This document shows, one piece after another, positions 34,748 to 45,300 of a stretch of 64,000 nt of DNA. The first letter of the stretch is position 1; the number at the start of each line of letters is the position of its first letter. The position numbers were made by a program, and so were the translations under genes. The stretch covers positions 1,054,501-1,118,500 of the forward strand of contig JADEYG010000012.1 of the NCBI GenBank assembly GCA_016906335.1, written 5' to 3'. Below the pieces are notes generated by a model. That model worked only from the letters and a program-made list of their open reading frames with translations. It did not search any database and was not told the DNA's origin. Origin of the DNA: Novakomyces olei. Lineage: Eukaryota > Ascomycota > Novakomycetes > Novakomycetales > Novakomycetaceae.

Positions 34748-35650
34748 ATATCGCTATTAATTTAGTTGTCTATTCGTTTATAGTTTATTTGTTTTTTGGT
34801 ATTTGGTATTTGTATGTTTAGTATTTATTTATCTGGTTAGTACTAATTTACTTTTTGATATTTATTTAATTTATTTAAATGTCTTTTGTATTTTTTATTG
34901 GGGGCACAGTGCCATCACGACTTTAACCACTCGTACTATTGAGGATTGAGCATCTGCGCACGCGTATGCTTTTACAAAAATACTGTGACTTGTATAATAC
35001 TTTTGCAATCCTGGTATATCGTATTTATTAAACACAAAACAAAGCATACAGTATCGCATACCACGGCAGCTTAGTGTATCATATACAGTACATTTCGGCG
35101 CGATACTTTTCACACCTACAAGAAAAATACAGTCTCAATGGCGAACCATAAACAAAACAAAACACGATACATATAGGGAACAATTTTCCCAGACACAGCG
35201 CTCTCATAATCCGAAATAAAAAGCAACGTGAAAAGAAAGTAAATTGAATTTCAAGGCAGCAAGGGAAAAAATTTAGCTTCAGGAAAGCACAAAAGTTTAT
35301 TTCGACGTCGCAGTTAAAATATAAAATTATTCAACTTGAGACAAAGGCAATTCGAAAATCAAAGAAAGACAAAAAAAAAGTCTTTAAATTAAAGCGGCTC
35401 AGCCATCGTAAAGCCCAAATTTACGTGGCCGACTTGAGTGATTCATAAAAAATTTGTAACGGTCATAAATAAATCAACGAATGCATAAACATCAAACGAC
35501 CTGAAGAATGAAAATGAAAGAAAAAAATCAAATAAAACCTCGCTTTTTCTTTGCATGCGCGCAACCATATAAAAGAAACCAAACATTAATGAATCAAGTG
35601 TTTAAAATGTAAATAAAATTTGGAAGTAAAACTTCAAGCAATAAAGCCAA
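34589..35650. other. convergent intergenic region, no gene supported
   Basis: AT-rich 1-kb region between EAF7 and the Hal4-type kinase, with a TA/TG dinucleotide run at 34717-34750 and TATTTATTT repeats to 34890. A minus-strand frame at 34895-35113 has no recognisable motif. No RNA gene recognised. Confidence 0.5.
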
Positions 35651-37893
35651 CTAAATGCCCAGCTCTCCGGCCCGACAAATTCTTACTTCACGCCCCCATT
35701 CAGAATTGAGCACTTGTTTTGCAGTAATACGGCGTTTTGGGTTCGGATCCAGAATAGAGTAAATGACATTTCGGCAACGAGCTCGCTGCAAAGTCTCTAT
35801 CGGCTGATACCCCGATTCCGCTTTACGTCCGGCCAAGTAGTTTGCATAAAACTCGTCCTCATCTCGTTTGGCCATACGCCAAAGATGGCGGCCTGTTCGC
35901 ATTGCCATATAAATAACACCGCAAGCCCAAACATCGACTGCACGAGGATCAAACTCGCGATCCGTGTACTCTTCTGGCGAAATATAAGGAGCAGAGCCAC
36001 ACAGGCCATTTGTCATGTGAGCCTCGTGCTCCCACGCCATTCGGAAGCACTCGCCGTTACCAAAATCTGTGATTTTCAGAGCGCCATTTGGGGTAAGAAG
36101 TAAGTTTTCCGGTTTCAAATCCCGGTGGGCGACTCCCATATCGTGCATGTACTCGACTCCGCGAATAAGCTGCTTGAAATAGCAATCAGACTCGAGCACA
36201 TCGAGTTTGCCTGCCACCAGGATGAGCGAGTACAAGTCTCCACCGGCACAAAACTCCATTACTTCACAATAATCTCCTTTGGCATCCTGCAGCAAATCAA
36301 GGGTATGAATAACGTTAGGATGCCGAAGCGAAGACGAGATACAAAACTCTGATGTAAGTCGTTTCGTGTACTTCTTTTGCGATTCTGTTGGCCGTTTGCG
36401 AAACTCCTTAACGGCATAGAGTTGTTCAGCCTTACCGTTCTTCGGATTGGCCTTGTGAGAAATACGGACAATACCAAAGGCACCACGGCCAACAATCTCC
36501 TGGCACTTGCCATATTTTTCCACCAGAGTAGCTGTAGAACTTGGGCCCCCGTCTTTCTTGACAGAGGCCAGCTTCTCTGTCCTCATTGCATCCACCCACG
36601 ATTGTACTAGTGAAAGCTGGTGAGGATCGCGTTGAGTAACAGAGGCAGAGGCGGCGGCTGCTGCCGCTGCCACTGCTTTATCCTGTTCTTCGATCTGCTT
36701 TTGTGCCTCTTCACGTTTTCGTGAGGCTCCACCGCCAATCAAATCACGCAGCATTGTCCGCAGCTTTTCCTGTCTTTTTGTCGGCCTTAAATGATGTGAA
36801 TGTGTGCCGTCAGGATTTATTACAAAGCGCGGCAGTGTCCCATCTTTTCCGGGCGCAGCTCCCGATACAGACGCAGTAGATCCTTCGACACCGGAGGAAC
36901 TGGCTCTGGAACTGGCTGCGTAAGCAGGACTCGGAGACGGTTTGGCTCCACTGCTAACAAGCGACTGCAGATGACCCATTGTACTGCCCGTATCCATATT
37001 TAGAGCCGCATTCTGATTGCCATTGGTATGGACGTCTCCCTCTGGCGACAATCGCTGTCGGCCAGAAACATCAGCCTGTCCCGGCCCAATTGCCTCGTTC
37101 GAAGCCGGACGGGTTGCCACGCCTTCCTGCAAAGTCGGCTGTTGTTGCTGCTGGCTTTTGGCAGCAGTCTGAGAAGGCTGCTGAGCTGATTTTGCTGGCT
37201 GAGCGGCTGCTGGCTGTGGTGAAGGAGCCGCCGAAGTTTTCCTTGAGCTTTCCTTCTCTCGTCCGCTGTGGGAAAACATACGCTGAAGCCGGGAAATAGC
37301 AGATCGAGGCTGCGGTTGAGGGTTCGCTAGCGGTGCAGCCGAGTCTGTTCTTTCCGCAACAGATCGCGATGAGCTGGTTTCCAGGTTTCCGTTGGCAGTT
37401 TGTGGTGCCAGACCCGTATGGTCTGGCGTCGTTGAACGGGACAGACTCGCTGGGGTATTTAATCCGCTCGCGGCAGGACTGGACTGGTGGGATAAAGAGG
37501 GAGAGGCATTAGCCTCAAGGCCATTGGCAGACGGTTTGGATCCTCCAACAGCGGCTTTAAGAGCATGCTTTATCGGCGAAGTAGCCGATCGGTCTGGTGT
37601 TTAGTATAGGACAATTGCAAAAACACGTAGCAAAAGTTGATCTGCTTTGCAGAAACTTGAACAAATAGGCGCAGAGTGTGTACAGCAATATTGAACAATT
37701 AATGAGAAGAGCGTCAATAAAATTAAAAAATAATTAATCAATCAATCAATCAGATCAACAGAAAAGGCCGTTGAGGCAGAAGTCACGTACCCGACTGAGC
37801 CGGAGTGTTACCGTTCGTGCGCGGTACATTCAGCTCCGGCACTTTATCGGCAGCTTCTTTTTGCTCCGTATCAGAGCTCGTTTGGTTAGGCAT
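35651..37893 (-). CDS. serine/threonine protein kinase, Hal4/Sat4 (NPR/HAL) type, 2 exons
   Basis: Predicted fungal-specific kinase of the Hal4/Hal5 family, which regulates potassium transport and plasma-membrane transporter stability. Minus-strand exons: 37791-37893 and 35651-37593, giving 681 aa. The start gives [18 protein letters not shown]. Residues 1-370 are Ser/Pro/Ala/Gln-rich and disordered, typical for this family. The kinase domain spans roughly 375-665: [10 protein letters not shown] loop, AVKEFRKR catalytic Lys, [44 protein letters not shown], then [14 protein letters not shown], where the usual APE is [16 protein letters not shown] follows. GLCGS-PYI-PEE and the RKRP linker are the reasons for the Hal4-type call. 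The intron at 37594-37790 has an ATACTAAAC branch site. All catalytic residues are present. Confidence 0.88.
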
Positions 37894-39551
37894 GGCTTAA
37901 TCCAATAATTGGGTTCCACGTAGCCGACGGCAATTTGCAACTTGTAGCTTGATTTCTTTGGATAAAAAAAAAGGAAAAAAGAGCTCTTTGAGTCCCTTTT
38001 ATTTGTACTTCTGCTAGCACGTTCAAGACGGGAATTTTACAGCTTTCACTTTGCAATCAGACAAGTCTCAAACTGAACCGAGAGCTTTTGGTAAGGAGAC
38101 GATGAAAACAACGTGAAAATCACAGCACACGCACGCGCAAAAAAACAGTAAAGGCCCGGCTGACGAAGCAGCGGCGGATAGCGCGATAAGCGCGGCGGCG
38201 GTGAAGCTGTTTGCGCGGCAAAGCAGACAAAGAGCGAGTTTCAAAGGATTCTCAGCCGGTTTGTTGTACTAGCGCAAACAACCCATCCCCAATATATGCG
38301 CACGCAACGTTACTTGAACTGTAGTTGCCGTTAGTAATGCATGATCCCAAGTAATGCTGTGAGCGGTATTGTTTAAATTTTCGCAAATAACGTCATACGC
38401 AGTAAGCGTGACTGCATGTCGAGATTAGCATACGAAAATGACTAGTTTAATGATTTATCTAGTACATTCGATCTAGAACAATAGTGCGTTTTCTACATCA
38501 AGGCAAGAGCGTAGAGTGCTCTCGTAACCCATTCGATTATTGTAAAAGGTCCTTTTCGTTTACACGCAAGTAAATTCAAGACTATAATTATCTCTTTGCA
38601 TAATAATCACAGCAATCGGCACAAGGGCGAAAAAGCCGAGAGTCGTTGTTCACGTGAGCAGTCATGCGAATTTACATTATCGGTTTTCGATAGTGAGTTT
38701 ATAAAAAAATACCCGCAACTACCCATACTAGTTTTTCACTTGACTCGAATTAGAATATTGGCAAATAATGGAGAAGCGTTTGCACGCACAAGTCTCAATC
38801 CGAAAACACATCCATCTCTGTGGCAGTGAAGCGTAGGTGAATAGTGAACCCTTTAATTGTAAGACATATGATGTATTGTAATGCAAGTGCCGTAATACAG
38901 TATCTATCTGTCCCATTTTGGCGCGGAAGGCCGGAAGAGCTATGAGGTACACTGATCGCCTCATTGCGTCGTAGAGCAGCCGTTAAAGAAACGGGATTTG
39001 CAGCCAATGGGAATAGCCCGACAAGATTGCTTGAAATACAGCGAAGCCCGGCAGGTTTTGCCCAATTTTGCCGATCAACGGTAGACGACAAAAGTACTTA
39101 ATGCAGGCACATTTTGTAGGGACACGTGCTTCACTGCGACTCTCGAAGGGTGAAGGCCTTCATCATGATTACTCATCACGCTATGCTAATCGTATGAGAT
39201 TATGACAGATAGTATGACAGGTCTGACTGTATTTCTAAACAACTGAGGAGAGAATATAAACAAGAGACAACAAGAGAAACATGATTGTCTATGGAGCTGC
39301 GCCCTTGTCGCTCTTGTTTAATACAATTGAAAATATTCGGAGACTAAAGACGTTGCTGTTGACCGTCATTCCTCATGCTTTTCGCGAGATTTATTTGCTG
39401 TCCCTCTAAGCAAATTATATTAAATTATTAAATTATTAAATTATTAAATTATTAAATTATTAAATTATTAAATTATTAAATTATTAAATTATTAAATTAT
39501 TAAATTGTTAAATTGTAAATTATTACACAACTAGAAAATAAAGGCTCTATT
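37894..39551. other. 1.7-kb intergenic region
   Basis: Promoter of the Hal4-type kinase (GC-rich GCGGCGG sequence near 38165-38220, CACGTG at 38652) and unannotated sequence. The minus frame at 38795-39091 and plus frame at 38596-38829 have no recognisable motif. It ends in an 8-bp AT repeat (39419-39507). Confidence 0.5.
39419..39507. repeat. 8-bp tandem repeat (TTAAATTA)n, about 11 units
   Basis: Nearly perfect TTAAATTA octamer array ending about 45 bp before the ATG of the small membrane-protein frame. Confidence 0.95.
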
Positions 39552-39833
39552 ATGCATCGGGTTGTAGTGACCGCTTTACCCGCGATTGAGATCTTTCAAA
39601 TATTTGCTGCCGCATTACCGCCAAACCTCTTACCGTTACCGCCGAGCTTTGTGCGCTTTTCCCTTTACTTTTTGGTCGTTTGCCATGCACTAGAATACGC
39701 TTATGTTGTCGGCCGCCTACATAATTCTTCAACACGAGATGGCCGCCTGAGTCTACGCTTTGCCCTGGCACGGGCCCTACCGGTCATTGTCTATGGCGCA
39801 TTCTGCTTTCACGATATTTTGCCCGCTATTTGA
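39552..39833 (+). CDS. small predicted membrane protein, 93 aa, unknown
   Basis: Single-exon frame with three hydrophobic stretches, around residues 7-25 (VTALPAIEIFQIFAAAL), 37-50 (FSLYFLVVCHAL) and 72-90 (ALARALPVIVYGAFCFHDI). The segment CHALEYAYVVGRLHNSS, a His-Ala-Leu-Glu next to a membrane helix, is reminiscent of small fungal and TMEM254-like proteins (DUF4499), but I cannot confirm that. It is flanked by an AT-rich tandem repeat upstream. Real-gene support comes from coherent membrane topology and a sensible length; there is no further evidence. Confidence 0.5.
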   Translation: MHRVVVTALPAIEIFQIFAAALPPNLLPLPPSFVRFSLYFLVVCHALEYAYVVGRLHNSSTRDGRLSLRFALARALPVIVYGAFCFHDILPAI

Positions 39834-40148
39834 TGTTTTGTGAGGCATTTTGCGTCTGCATAGAACGACAAACCGATTGCAACCAGCAATGTATTCGCGC
39901 ATTCTAGTAGACGTTAGATACTATGAACGAACAATGCATCTAGTATCGTGGATATTTGTAATTTCCTTGATGTCCATAGGATTACAAAAGAATGGATTTA
40001 GTGATTACGATCAATCTTGGAACTGCTGAGCAGTTTTATTCATATATTCTACATACAAGACTCGTAACTAGGCACGCTCTAAACTTGGCTCAACAAGCAT
40101 TAGAGCAAAGTTTCAAATAACAATTGGCTCTACTCATTTTTTTCACCG
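39834..40148. other. short intergenic region
   Basis: A 315-bp convergent gap with no recognised feature. Confidence 0.5.
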
Positions 40149-40901
40149 CTATAGAAGACTGTCCAAGTACTCTTCATCTTTTGCCCTTACGGCCTGTGCA
40201 TTTCCATAATGCCCAATAAGGGTAGAAGTGCCGGGGTGCTCAGTCGCTTTGGTATCAGAGTCCAAAGATGCCAAAAAATCATCAAAATCAGCAGCCTCTA
40301 AATCATCGTGACGAGTCCCATTCGGCCCAGGCTTAAATTTACGGGTAACACTATCCCGTAATTTCGCTCGAGCCACGTCTTGTTGTAACGTATCTTTGCT
40401 CTCAAAGGCCACTATGGCCGATGAACGCCTCCGATCCAAGGGCCCTTCATATCTGGGCTCACGTTTATGCAGAGCCTTTGGCTCAAACGGTCTTGCGGGT
40501 AATGTATGCAGAAATGTTTCGTCAGCCGCACTGCCATCATTGCCCTCCTCGATAGGCTCCTCATACCGCCACGCGTTTGACTTGAGTGGCCTATTGCTGA
40601 AAACCAGGCTGCCATTCTCATTGTGTTCACAAGGGAAAACCTCGTAGTCTGATTCGGAAACAGGATCAGCGGCAGTCTTTGAGCGCGTATTAGACTCAGT
40701 AACAGACTCTTGAACGGACTCGGCGCTGTTCAAATGCCCATTAGATCTTGCTCCATCAATAGAAATTTGACTGGACTCGTTCGTGAGTGACTGGCCGTTC
40801 ACAGGACCCGTCCTTCCACCACGATCCTTGCCATCGTCATGGTGCCGTTTGTGGTACGCTGCGGACGCCTTCTTTTTCCACTTGTCCTGGTGCAGTACCA
40901 T
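40149..40901 (-). CDS. small basic/acidic protein of unknown function, 250 aa
   Basis: Single open frame from the ATG at 40901. The N-terminus MVLHQDKWKKKASAAYHKRH is strongly basic and looks like a conserved nuclear or RNA-binding-type start (xKWxxKAxxxYxKxH). The middle is Ser/Asn/Glu-rich and disordered. The C-terminal half has charged blocks (LHKREPRYEGPLDRRRSSAI) and ends in short acidic-hydrophobic motifs, FDDFLASLDSD and DEEYLDSLL, suggestive of a docking peptide. The family is not recognised. It lies tandem with EPL1 on the same strand, about 260 bp downstream of the EPL1 stop. Confidence 0.65.
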   Translation of the reverse strand: MVLHQDKWKKKASAAYHKRHHDDGKDRGGRTGPVNGQSLTNESSQISIDGARSNGHLNSAESVQESVTESNTRSKTAADPVSESDYEVFPCEHNENGSLVFSNRPLKSNAWRYEEPIEEGNDGSAADETFLHTLPARPFEPKALHKREPRYEGPLDRRRSSAIVAFESKDTLQQDVARAKLRDSVTRKFKPGPNGTRHDDLEAADFDDFLASLDSDTKATEHPGTSTLIGHYGNAQAVRAKDEEYLDSLL

Positions 40902-40966
40902 TCGGCAATTATATCATGACGGCCGTACGGTGTAATCGAACGTCAATTGTAATGACGACAATTGAA

Positions 40967-40968
40967 AA

Positions 40969-41015
<47 letters not shown>

Positions 41016-41017
41016 AT
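40967..41017. repeat. (AAAT)n microsatellite, about 12 units
   Basis: Tetranucleotide run in the short gap between the unknown 250-aa gene and EPL1. Confidence 0.95.
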
Positions 41018-41165
41018 ATTATATATAGGATTAGACTTATATTAACATGGAATGTTTACATAATACTATATTTACAGAATACTGCATTATTCTAGTAATG
41101 GATCTATTTACAAAGTAAGAAAACTCGATATTCCCATAAAATACAGTTCATGTTTACGGAAAAGC

Positions 41166-43049
41166 CTAGTGCGCCCCTGACCAAAGTAAAGTCCGTGTGC
41201 GCACAGCATCATTGCTATATTCATCCAAATTCAACACATCATCAGCTTCGTCCATTGAACGATCAAACTTCCATCGATCACGAGTAACGGGATCCAATTG
41301 GCTTAGTAGCCGCTCATTGTACTGGTCCTTCAAATAATGGCCCATCCGGTCAAGGATCAAACGGCCCCCACGACCCAATCGCTGTCGGTACGAAGGCCTG
41401 GAAGCGTGCAATCGCTCGCCTATAGGGCGTTGTGCAAATGCAGAGCCAACAAATCCGTGCGGGCCGGAAAAAAAAGGTGAAGATGAGGAGGAAGACGATG
41501 ACGAAGCCTCTGAAGACGCTGCCGGAGACAAAAGGTCTCCCGGATCTGAAGATTGAGGAGTTGGGCTCCTCAGTGTATCACGAAGCTCAGACGAAACGGT
41601 ATCTGGCCCAATGCTATCAGTAACAACAAATCTAAAGTAATCGTCGGGCGAAGCAGACCCCGGGACCAGCTTGTGACATGAAAAAGTCAAGTCCACCCAA
41701 TCTGTATCGTACTCCTTGTACCTTTGCAAGGCTTCCTTTGTGATACGAGCTCTGCGAGCATCACGCTCACGAAGGCATTCGTCAAGGGTAATGAGCCGGT
41801 CTGGTTCCTTAACCATGGCATTTGCAGCGTGGCCTCTAACAGAGGCATTGGAAGCAGCAGGCGAGACAATATTGCTCGATGCTGATCCACCAGCAGCAGC
41901 TGGACTCGAGGCTAAAGCGCTGTTGTTACTTGCAGCCGGTACAGCTCCAGTAGCATGAGCAGAAGCGGCTGCTTGAGCTGCAGCATGAGCTGCTTGAGCT
42001 GCTTTGGCGACAGTTTGAGTGGAAATGTCCATTTTCCGACGCTTGTGAGTAACCAAAAAGTCTTCATCACTGTCCTTGATGCCGAGTTTACGTTTTTGCA
42101 GCTTCAGCGCAGTCCGAGATTCAAATATTTTACGCTCAACTCGAATAGCTTCCAGATGCATTTTTTCTCGTTCGACAACTTGCTCCAGGACAGAGAGCGC
42201 TTGAGTCATTTCCGTGCGAACACGACGTAACTTTTCGCTTCCTTGAGCATCTGTCCTGCGCGTTTTACGGACCTGGCGGACTTCACGTCGACGGAAGCAA
42301 GTGTAGGGATCGTTGTCGTCTTTCTCGTTCTCCTCGAACCTTAGCGCTGGCATTAACGGACGGCCCTCGTTCTTGGCCTTGCGTTCCTTCCAGTAGGGGT
42401 AGACGTGTTTGGCTAGAGGAAGGAAGTGCTCAGCACCGGCCGGGGTATCCACAAAACTTGGCTCTAACTCTTCCAATGACATTATCTGCGAAGGGTCCAT
42501 GGATAAAAAGGGTTGCCTCTCGGCCACTGCCATTTCTAGGACACTTATTATCCATTCAAACGCGTCTTCCGGAATAATAGCGCTTGGGGATTTCACTTTG
42601 CTATTGTACTTTTTGAGCCATGTATCATCTTCGCCGTCCATACAATAAGGCGCTCCGATCGAATCTTCCACGGTTGTACTAAACCTAATCGAAGTGTTGG
42701 GTGGCGCATAGCCTTTGTCATAGAATTTGTCATATTTGAAAAGCGATTTCCGTACTTCTGGTGTGGGGATATAAACAGTAGACTTGCTACCACCAGCAGA
42801 AGCCTGTAAGTGAGCATTGATCGCTTGCTTCAAATGATGCTCTTCCTCTTCCTCTTTATCGACACCGGTCTCAACCTGCGGGACAGATCTCTGAAGGGAA
42901 ACTTCTTCATCAAAATCGGGGATATCTGATTCTTTTAGCACCTGTAGAGGGGCCTTGATCGATATCTTCTTTGTACGAAATCGAGCACCCGCCGCAACGC
43001 CAATTGTTCCTGTAATTGAGCCATTGGCTTTTGCTGAGGCTGAAACCAT
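41166..43049 (-). CDS. EPL1: Enhancer of polycomb-like Epl1, NuA4 subunit
   Basis: Scaffold of the NuA4/Piccolo histone acetyltransferase, bridging Esa1 and Yng2 to the nucleosome. Single open frame from the ATG at 43049, 627 aa. The EPcA domain occupies the N-terminal 290 residues: RFRTKKISIKAPLQVL, SDIPDFDEEVSLQRSVPQVETGVDKEEEEEHH, given here in parts as SDIPDFDEEVSLQRSVPQ and GVDKEEEEEHHL, then YIPTPEVRKSLFKYDKFY and DPYTCFRRREVRQVRKTRR. The basic region following is the nucleosome- and Esa1-contacting part in known structures. After it come Ala/Ser-rich linkers and a C-terminal EPcB-like block around RLGRGGRLILDRMG. Length is somewhat shorter than the yeast protein (832 aa). No introns. 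EAF7, another NuA4 gene, is upstream in the window. Confidence 0.93.
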   Translation of the reverse strand: MVSASAKANGSITGTIGVAAGARFRTKKISIKAPLQVLKESDIPDFDEEVSLQRSVPQVETGVDKEEEEEHHLKQAINAHLQASAGGSKSTVYIPTPEVRKSLFKYDKFYDKGYAPPNTSIRFSTTVEDSIGAPYCMDGEDDTWLKKYNSKVKSPSAIIPEDAFEWIISVLEMAVAERQPFLSMDPSQIMSLEELEPSFVDTPAGAEHFLPLAKHVYPYWKERKAKNEGRPLMPALRFEENEKDDNDPYTCFRRREVRQVRKTRRTDAQGSEKLRRVRTEMTQALSVLEQVVEREKMHLEAIRVERKIFESRTALKLQKRKLGIKDSDEDFLVTHKRRKMDISTQTVAKAAQAAHAAAQAAASAHATGAVPAASNNSALASSPAAAGGSASSNIVSPAASNASVRGHAANAMVKEPDRLITLDECLRERDARRARITKEALQRYKEYDTDWVDLTFSCHKLVPGSASPDDYFRFVVTDSIGPDTVSSELRDTLRSPTPQSSDPGDLLSPAASSEASSSSSSSSSPFFSGPHGFVGSAFAQRPIGERLHASRPSYRQRLGRGGRLILDRMGHYLKDQYNERLLSQLDPVTRDRWKFDRSMDEADDVLNLDEYSNDAVRTRTLLWSGAH

Positions 43050-43681
43050 GGCAAGCAGATGGACACGTGGCCGCTACCAAAGCGCCGGACCACTTGACGC
43101 GAGGCCCACTTTAAAAGCTGAACAGGGGCTATTGCTTAGCGGCTCCGAAATTTTCAAACAGTGCGATGCAGCCAGGATATCTCGATTCAAAGAAAAGTTG
43201 CTGCCACAGGAGCTCAACAAAGATCGAATAAAATTCAGCAAATTAATGATCAAGCCACTGTGCGTTTCTAATAATCCTATTCACCTTTTTTGTCAATTTC
43301 GTTCTTCGCGATATCAGACTGAAATGAACGAGATAACCAGATAAAATAGCAAATTCAGTGGTTGAATTTGAAACCAAAGTCAGATTTGGGAACCACAAAC
43401 ACCATAAATATGAAGAGTAGTATAAAAAGGACCGCTTTGATGTAAAGATTTAAAACCAAATTGAAATCAACGCTGAACGAAAACTGCACGCAAACACAAA
43501 TTCAATCCTGCAAATGGGTATTATGAAGCAGAAGTTTTGGAGCGATAAGCTTGCCCAACAAGCAATATCTCTCTTGCCCAACTTCAAGGCAGCCCACTGA
43601 ACGTAAATGAGATTGCAAACGTGGGATGGGTACACTGTGTTACTCTTTTCGAGCTTTACGCGCCCCCGCGACACATTTGAG

Positions 43682-43997
43682 AAAACCCTGTTGTCACGTG
43701 TCGATATGCCAAAGTGAAAACCCTATCGCTGCAATCAAAGCAGTTCGATTCAGTCGAAAACCCTAGTCTTAAACCCTAAACCAAAAAATCCGATTGAAGT
43801 GGAGGGTTAGCAAACCGCAGAGTAGGGTTTGAACGACACGCCTGTGCTCTGGGGTTAACGGAGCACTAAAAGAGGCTTTTAGGGTTAAGAGAAGGCTTTG
43901 GGTAATGAGGGGATGAAACCAGCCAATAAGAAATAATGACGTCTTCTCGTTAAACACGCCGGGCGGATGAGCGGGAAGTGAAAATTTTTTCAGTCAG
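43682..43997. promoter_or_regulatory. cluster of telomere-like AACCCTA/TAGGGTT boxes
   Basis: Boxes seen at about 43683 (AAAACCCT), 43717 (AAAACCCTA), 43757 (AAAACCCTAG), 43771 (AAACCCTAAACC), 43803 (AGGGTTAG), 43823 (TAGGGTTT), 43880 (AGGGTTAA) and 43995 (AGGGTTT). They face both ways. In fungi TTAGGG-type boxes in promoters are bound by Tbf1-like Myb proteins, and in plants telo-boxes drive translation genes. A CACGTG lies at 43695-43700 among them. Function here is inference. Confidence 0.55.
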
Positions 43998-44690
43998 GGT
44001 TTTTTAGCCCCTTCGTAGAGTGCTTCTCTTGCGGCTAGAGGCCGAGGTAGAGAAGGGGAGGAAAAAAGGAAAAAAAAGACTGAGAAGGTAAGACGGAGAA
44101 TGAAGTAGCAGAAGCGAAAATGAAACTGCTCTTTTCTCTTCTGTGTCCAAAGTACGTTCGAGACAGAGGCAACAGAAAAAAAGCGAGAGAAGGGCGGAGT
44201 TTGGCCGCTGTAAGAGTGGGCTTTCTGCGAAAAAAAACAATGCGACGCGCCACGATAGTAATTCAATTCTATTATAGAAACAATAAAGTTTCGATATCTT
44301 TACAAAATAATATCGTTGGATGGGAAGAATATGACTATTTCGTAAGTAATGTACTGTGTAATGCTTGCATGACCAAGTAAAAGTTCATGACTAAGTAAAA
44401 GTAAGTAATGGAAATAGCAAATGCGGTTCTATAGAAGAGGTAAACCGAGGCGACAACTAGACTCACAAGTAATATCGGCCAAGTCCCATATTTGGTATCG
44501 CAATTACAGTATAATTTTACACTTTTAAAAACAATAAAAAAGCCAATGGCGGCTGAAGGAATAGAGAATACTATTCTGTGGGACCCCAAGTGACGTAAAT
44601 TTTATAGTCTTAGCCTAAAAGAGCCAAGTAATAACTTGAAAGCAAGATCTATATACAAAAGCTTAATGAACCTCGACCACTCGCCATTAT

Positions 44691-44707
44691 CGTGTCACGG
44701 TGACACG
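44691..44707. promoter_or_regulatory. 8-bp inverted repeat just upstream of CNB1 start
   Basis: CGTGTCAC-G-GTGACACG, a perfect 8-bp inverted repeat around one base, 13 bp before the calcineurin B ATG, so in the leader or core promoter. It could bind a dimeric factor or form a small hairpin in the mRNA leader. Confidence 0.5.
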
Positions 44708-44720
44708 TACTTTACGCGCT

Positions 44721-45300
44721 ATGGGCAACAATCCGTCACAGCTGATAGAGCGATTATCGGCCGAAACTAACTGTAAAATCCCCGCTTCCTTTGACAATGT
44801 GTTTCATTACCGGCTAACGCGAGACAGTCACACCAGAGGAGATCGATCGGATACGGCGGCGGTTTGTTAAAATTGACGTTAACCAGTCCGGTTCTATAGA
44901 CCGTAACGAATTTCTTTCAATTCCACAAATATCCTCAAATTTGCTTGCCTCTCGTCTGTTTGCCGTTGTCGACGCAGACGGTGGTGGCGATGTCGATTTC
45001 CAGGAATTCATTACTGGACTGAGCGTGTTTAGCTCAAAGGGCAATCGTGAAGAGAAGTTACGGTTTGCCTTCAAAGTCTACGATATAGACCGTGATGGAT
45101 ACATTTCAAATGGCGAGCTTTTTATCGTGCTCAAAATGATGGTGGGAAACAATTTGCGAGATCAGCAACTGCAACAGATTGTTGACAAAACTATTGTGGA
45201 GGGCGATACAGACGGTGACGGACGTATCAGTTTTGAAGAATTTAAAGCAATTGTCAGCGGCACTGATATATCCAGAAACATGACACTAGATGAATTTTGA
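44721..45300 (+). CDS. CNB1: calcineurin regulatory subunit B, 2 exons
   Basis: Calcium-binding regulatory subunit of the calcineurin phosphatase, acting with the catalytic subunit in calcium and ion stress signalling. Exons: 44721-44772 and 44828-45300, giving 174 aa, the standard size. Splicing joins [17 protein letters not shown] to [17 protein letters not shown], the expected start. Gly2 followed by NNPSQ fits an N-myristoylation site. Four EF-hands are visible: [36 protein letters not shown] and [12 protein letters not shown], all with acidic positions 1, 3, 5 and 12 mostly kept. The C-terminal segment ([10 protein letters not shown]) resembles the family end. The 55-nt intron has a GGCTAAC branch site. 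It is complete. Confidence 0.96.

Larger units (their letters stand above)
43050..44720. other. 1.7-kb divergent region with telomere-like boxes
   Basis: Lies between EPL1 (-) and the calcineurin B gene (+). A cluster of about eight AAACCCTA/TAGGGTTT-type boxes lies at 43682-43997, and a short inverted repeat is adjacent to the CNB1 start. Open frames at 42955-43344, 43450-43674 and 43994-44266 show no motif. A hidden non-coding RNA gene is possible but not recognised. Confidence 0.55.

Noticed and set aside
36100-36135. Sequence resembling a tRNA T-arm (GTTTCAAATCCCGGTG)
   Set aside because: It lies inside the conserved HRDLKPEN region of the Hal4-type kinase, with no acceptor stem or D-arm around it.
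38795-39091. 98-codon minus-strand frame in the 1.7-kb gap upstream of the small membrane protein
   Set aside because: No motif, no coding-like composition, and no splice context; expected by chance in a gap of this size.
43994-44266. Phe/Ser/Leu-rich overlapping minus-strand frames
   Set aside because: Three overlapping frames in all phases of a purine-rich stretch, a composition artefact.
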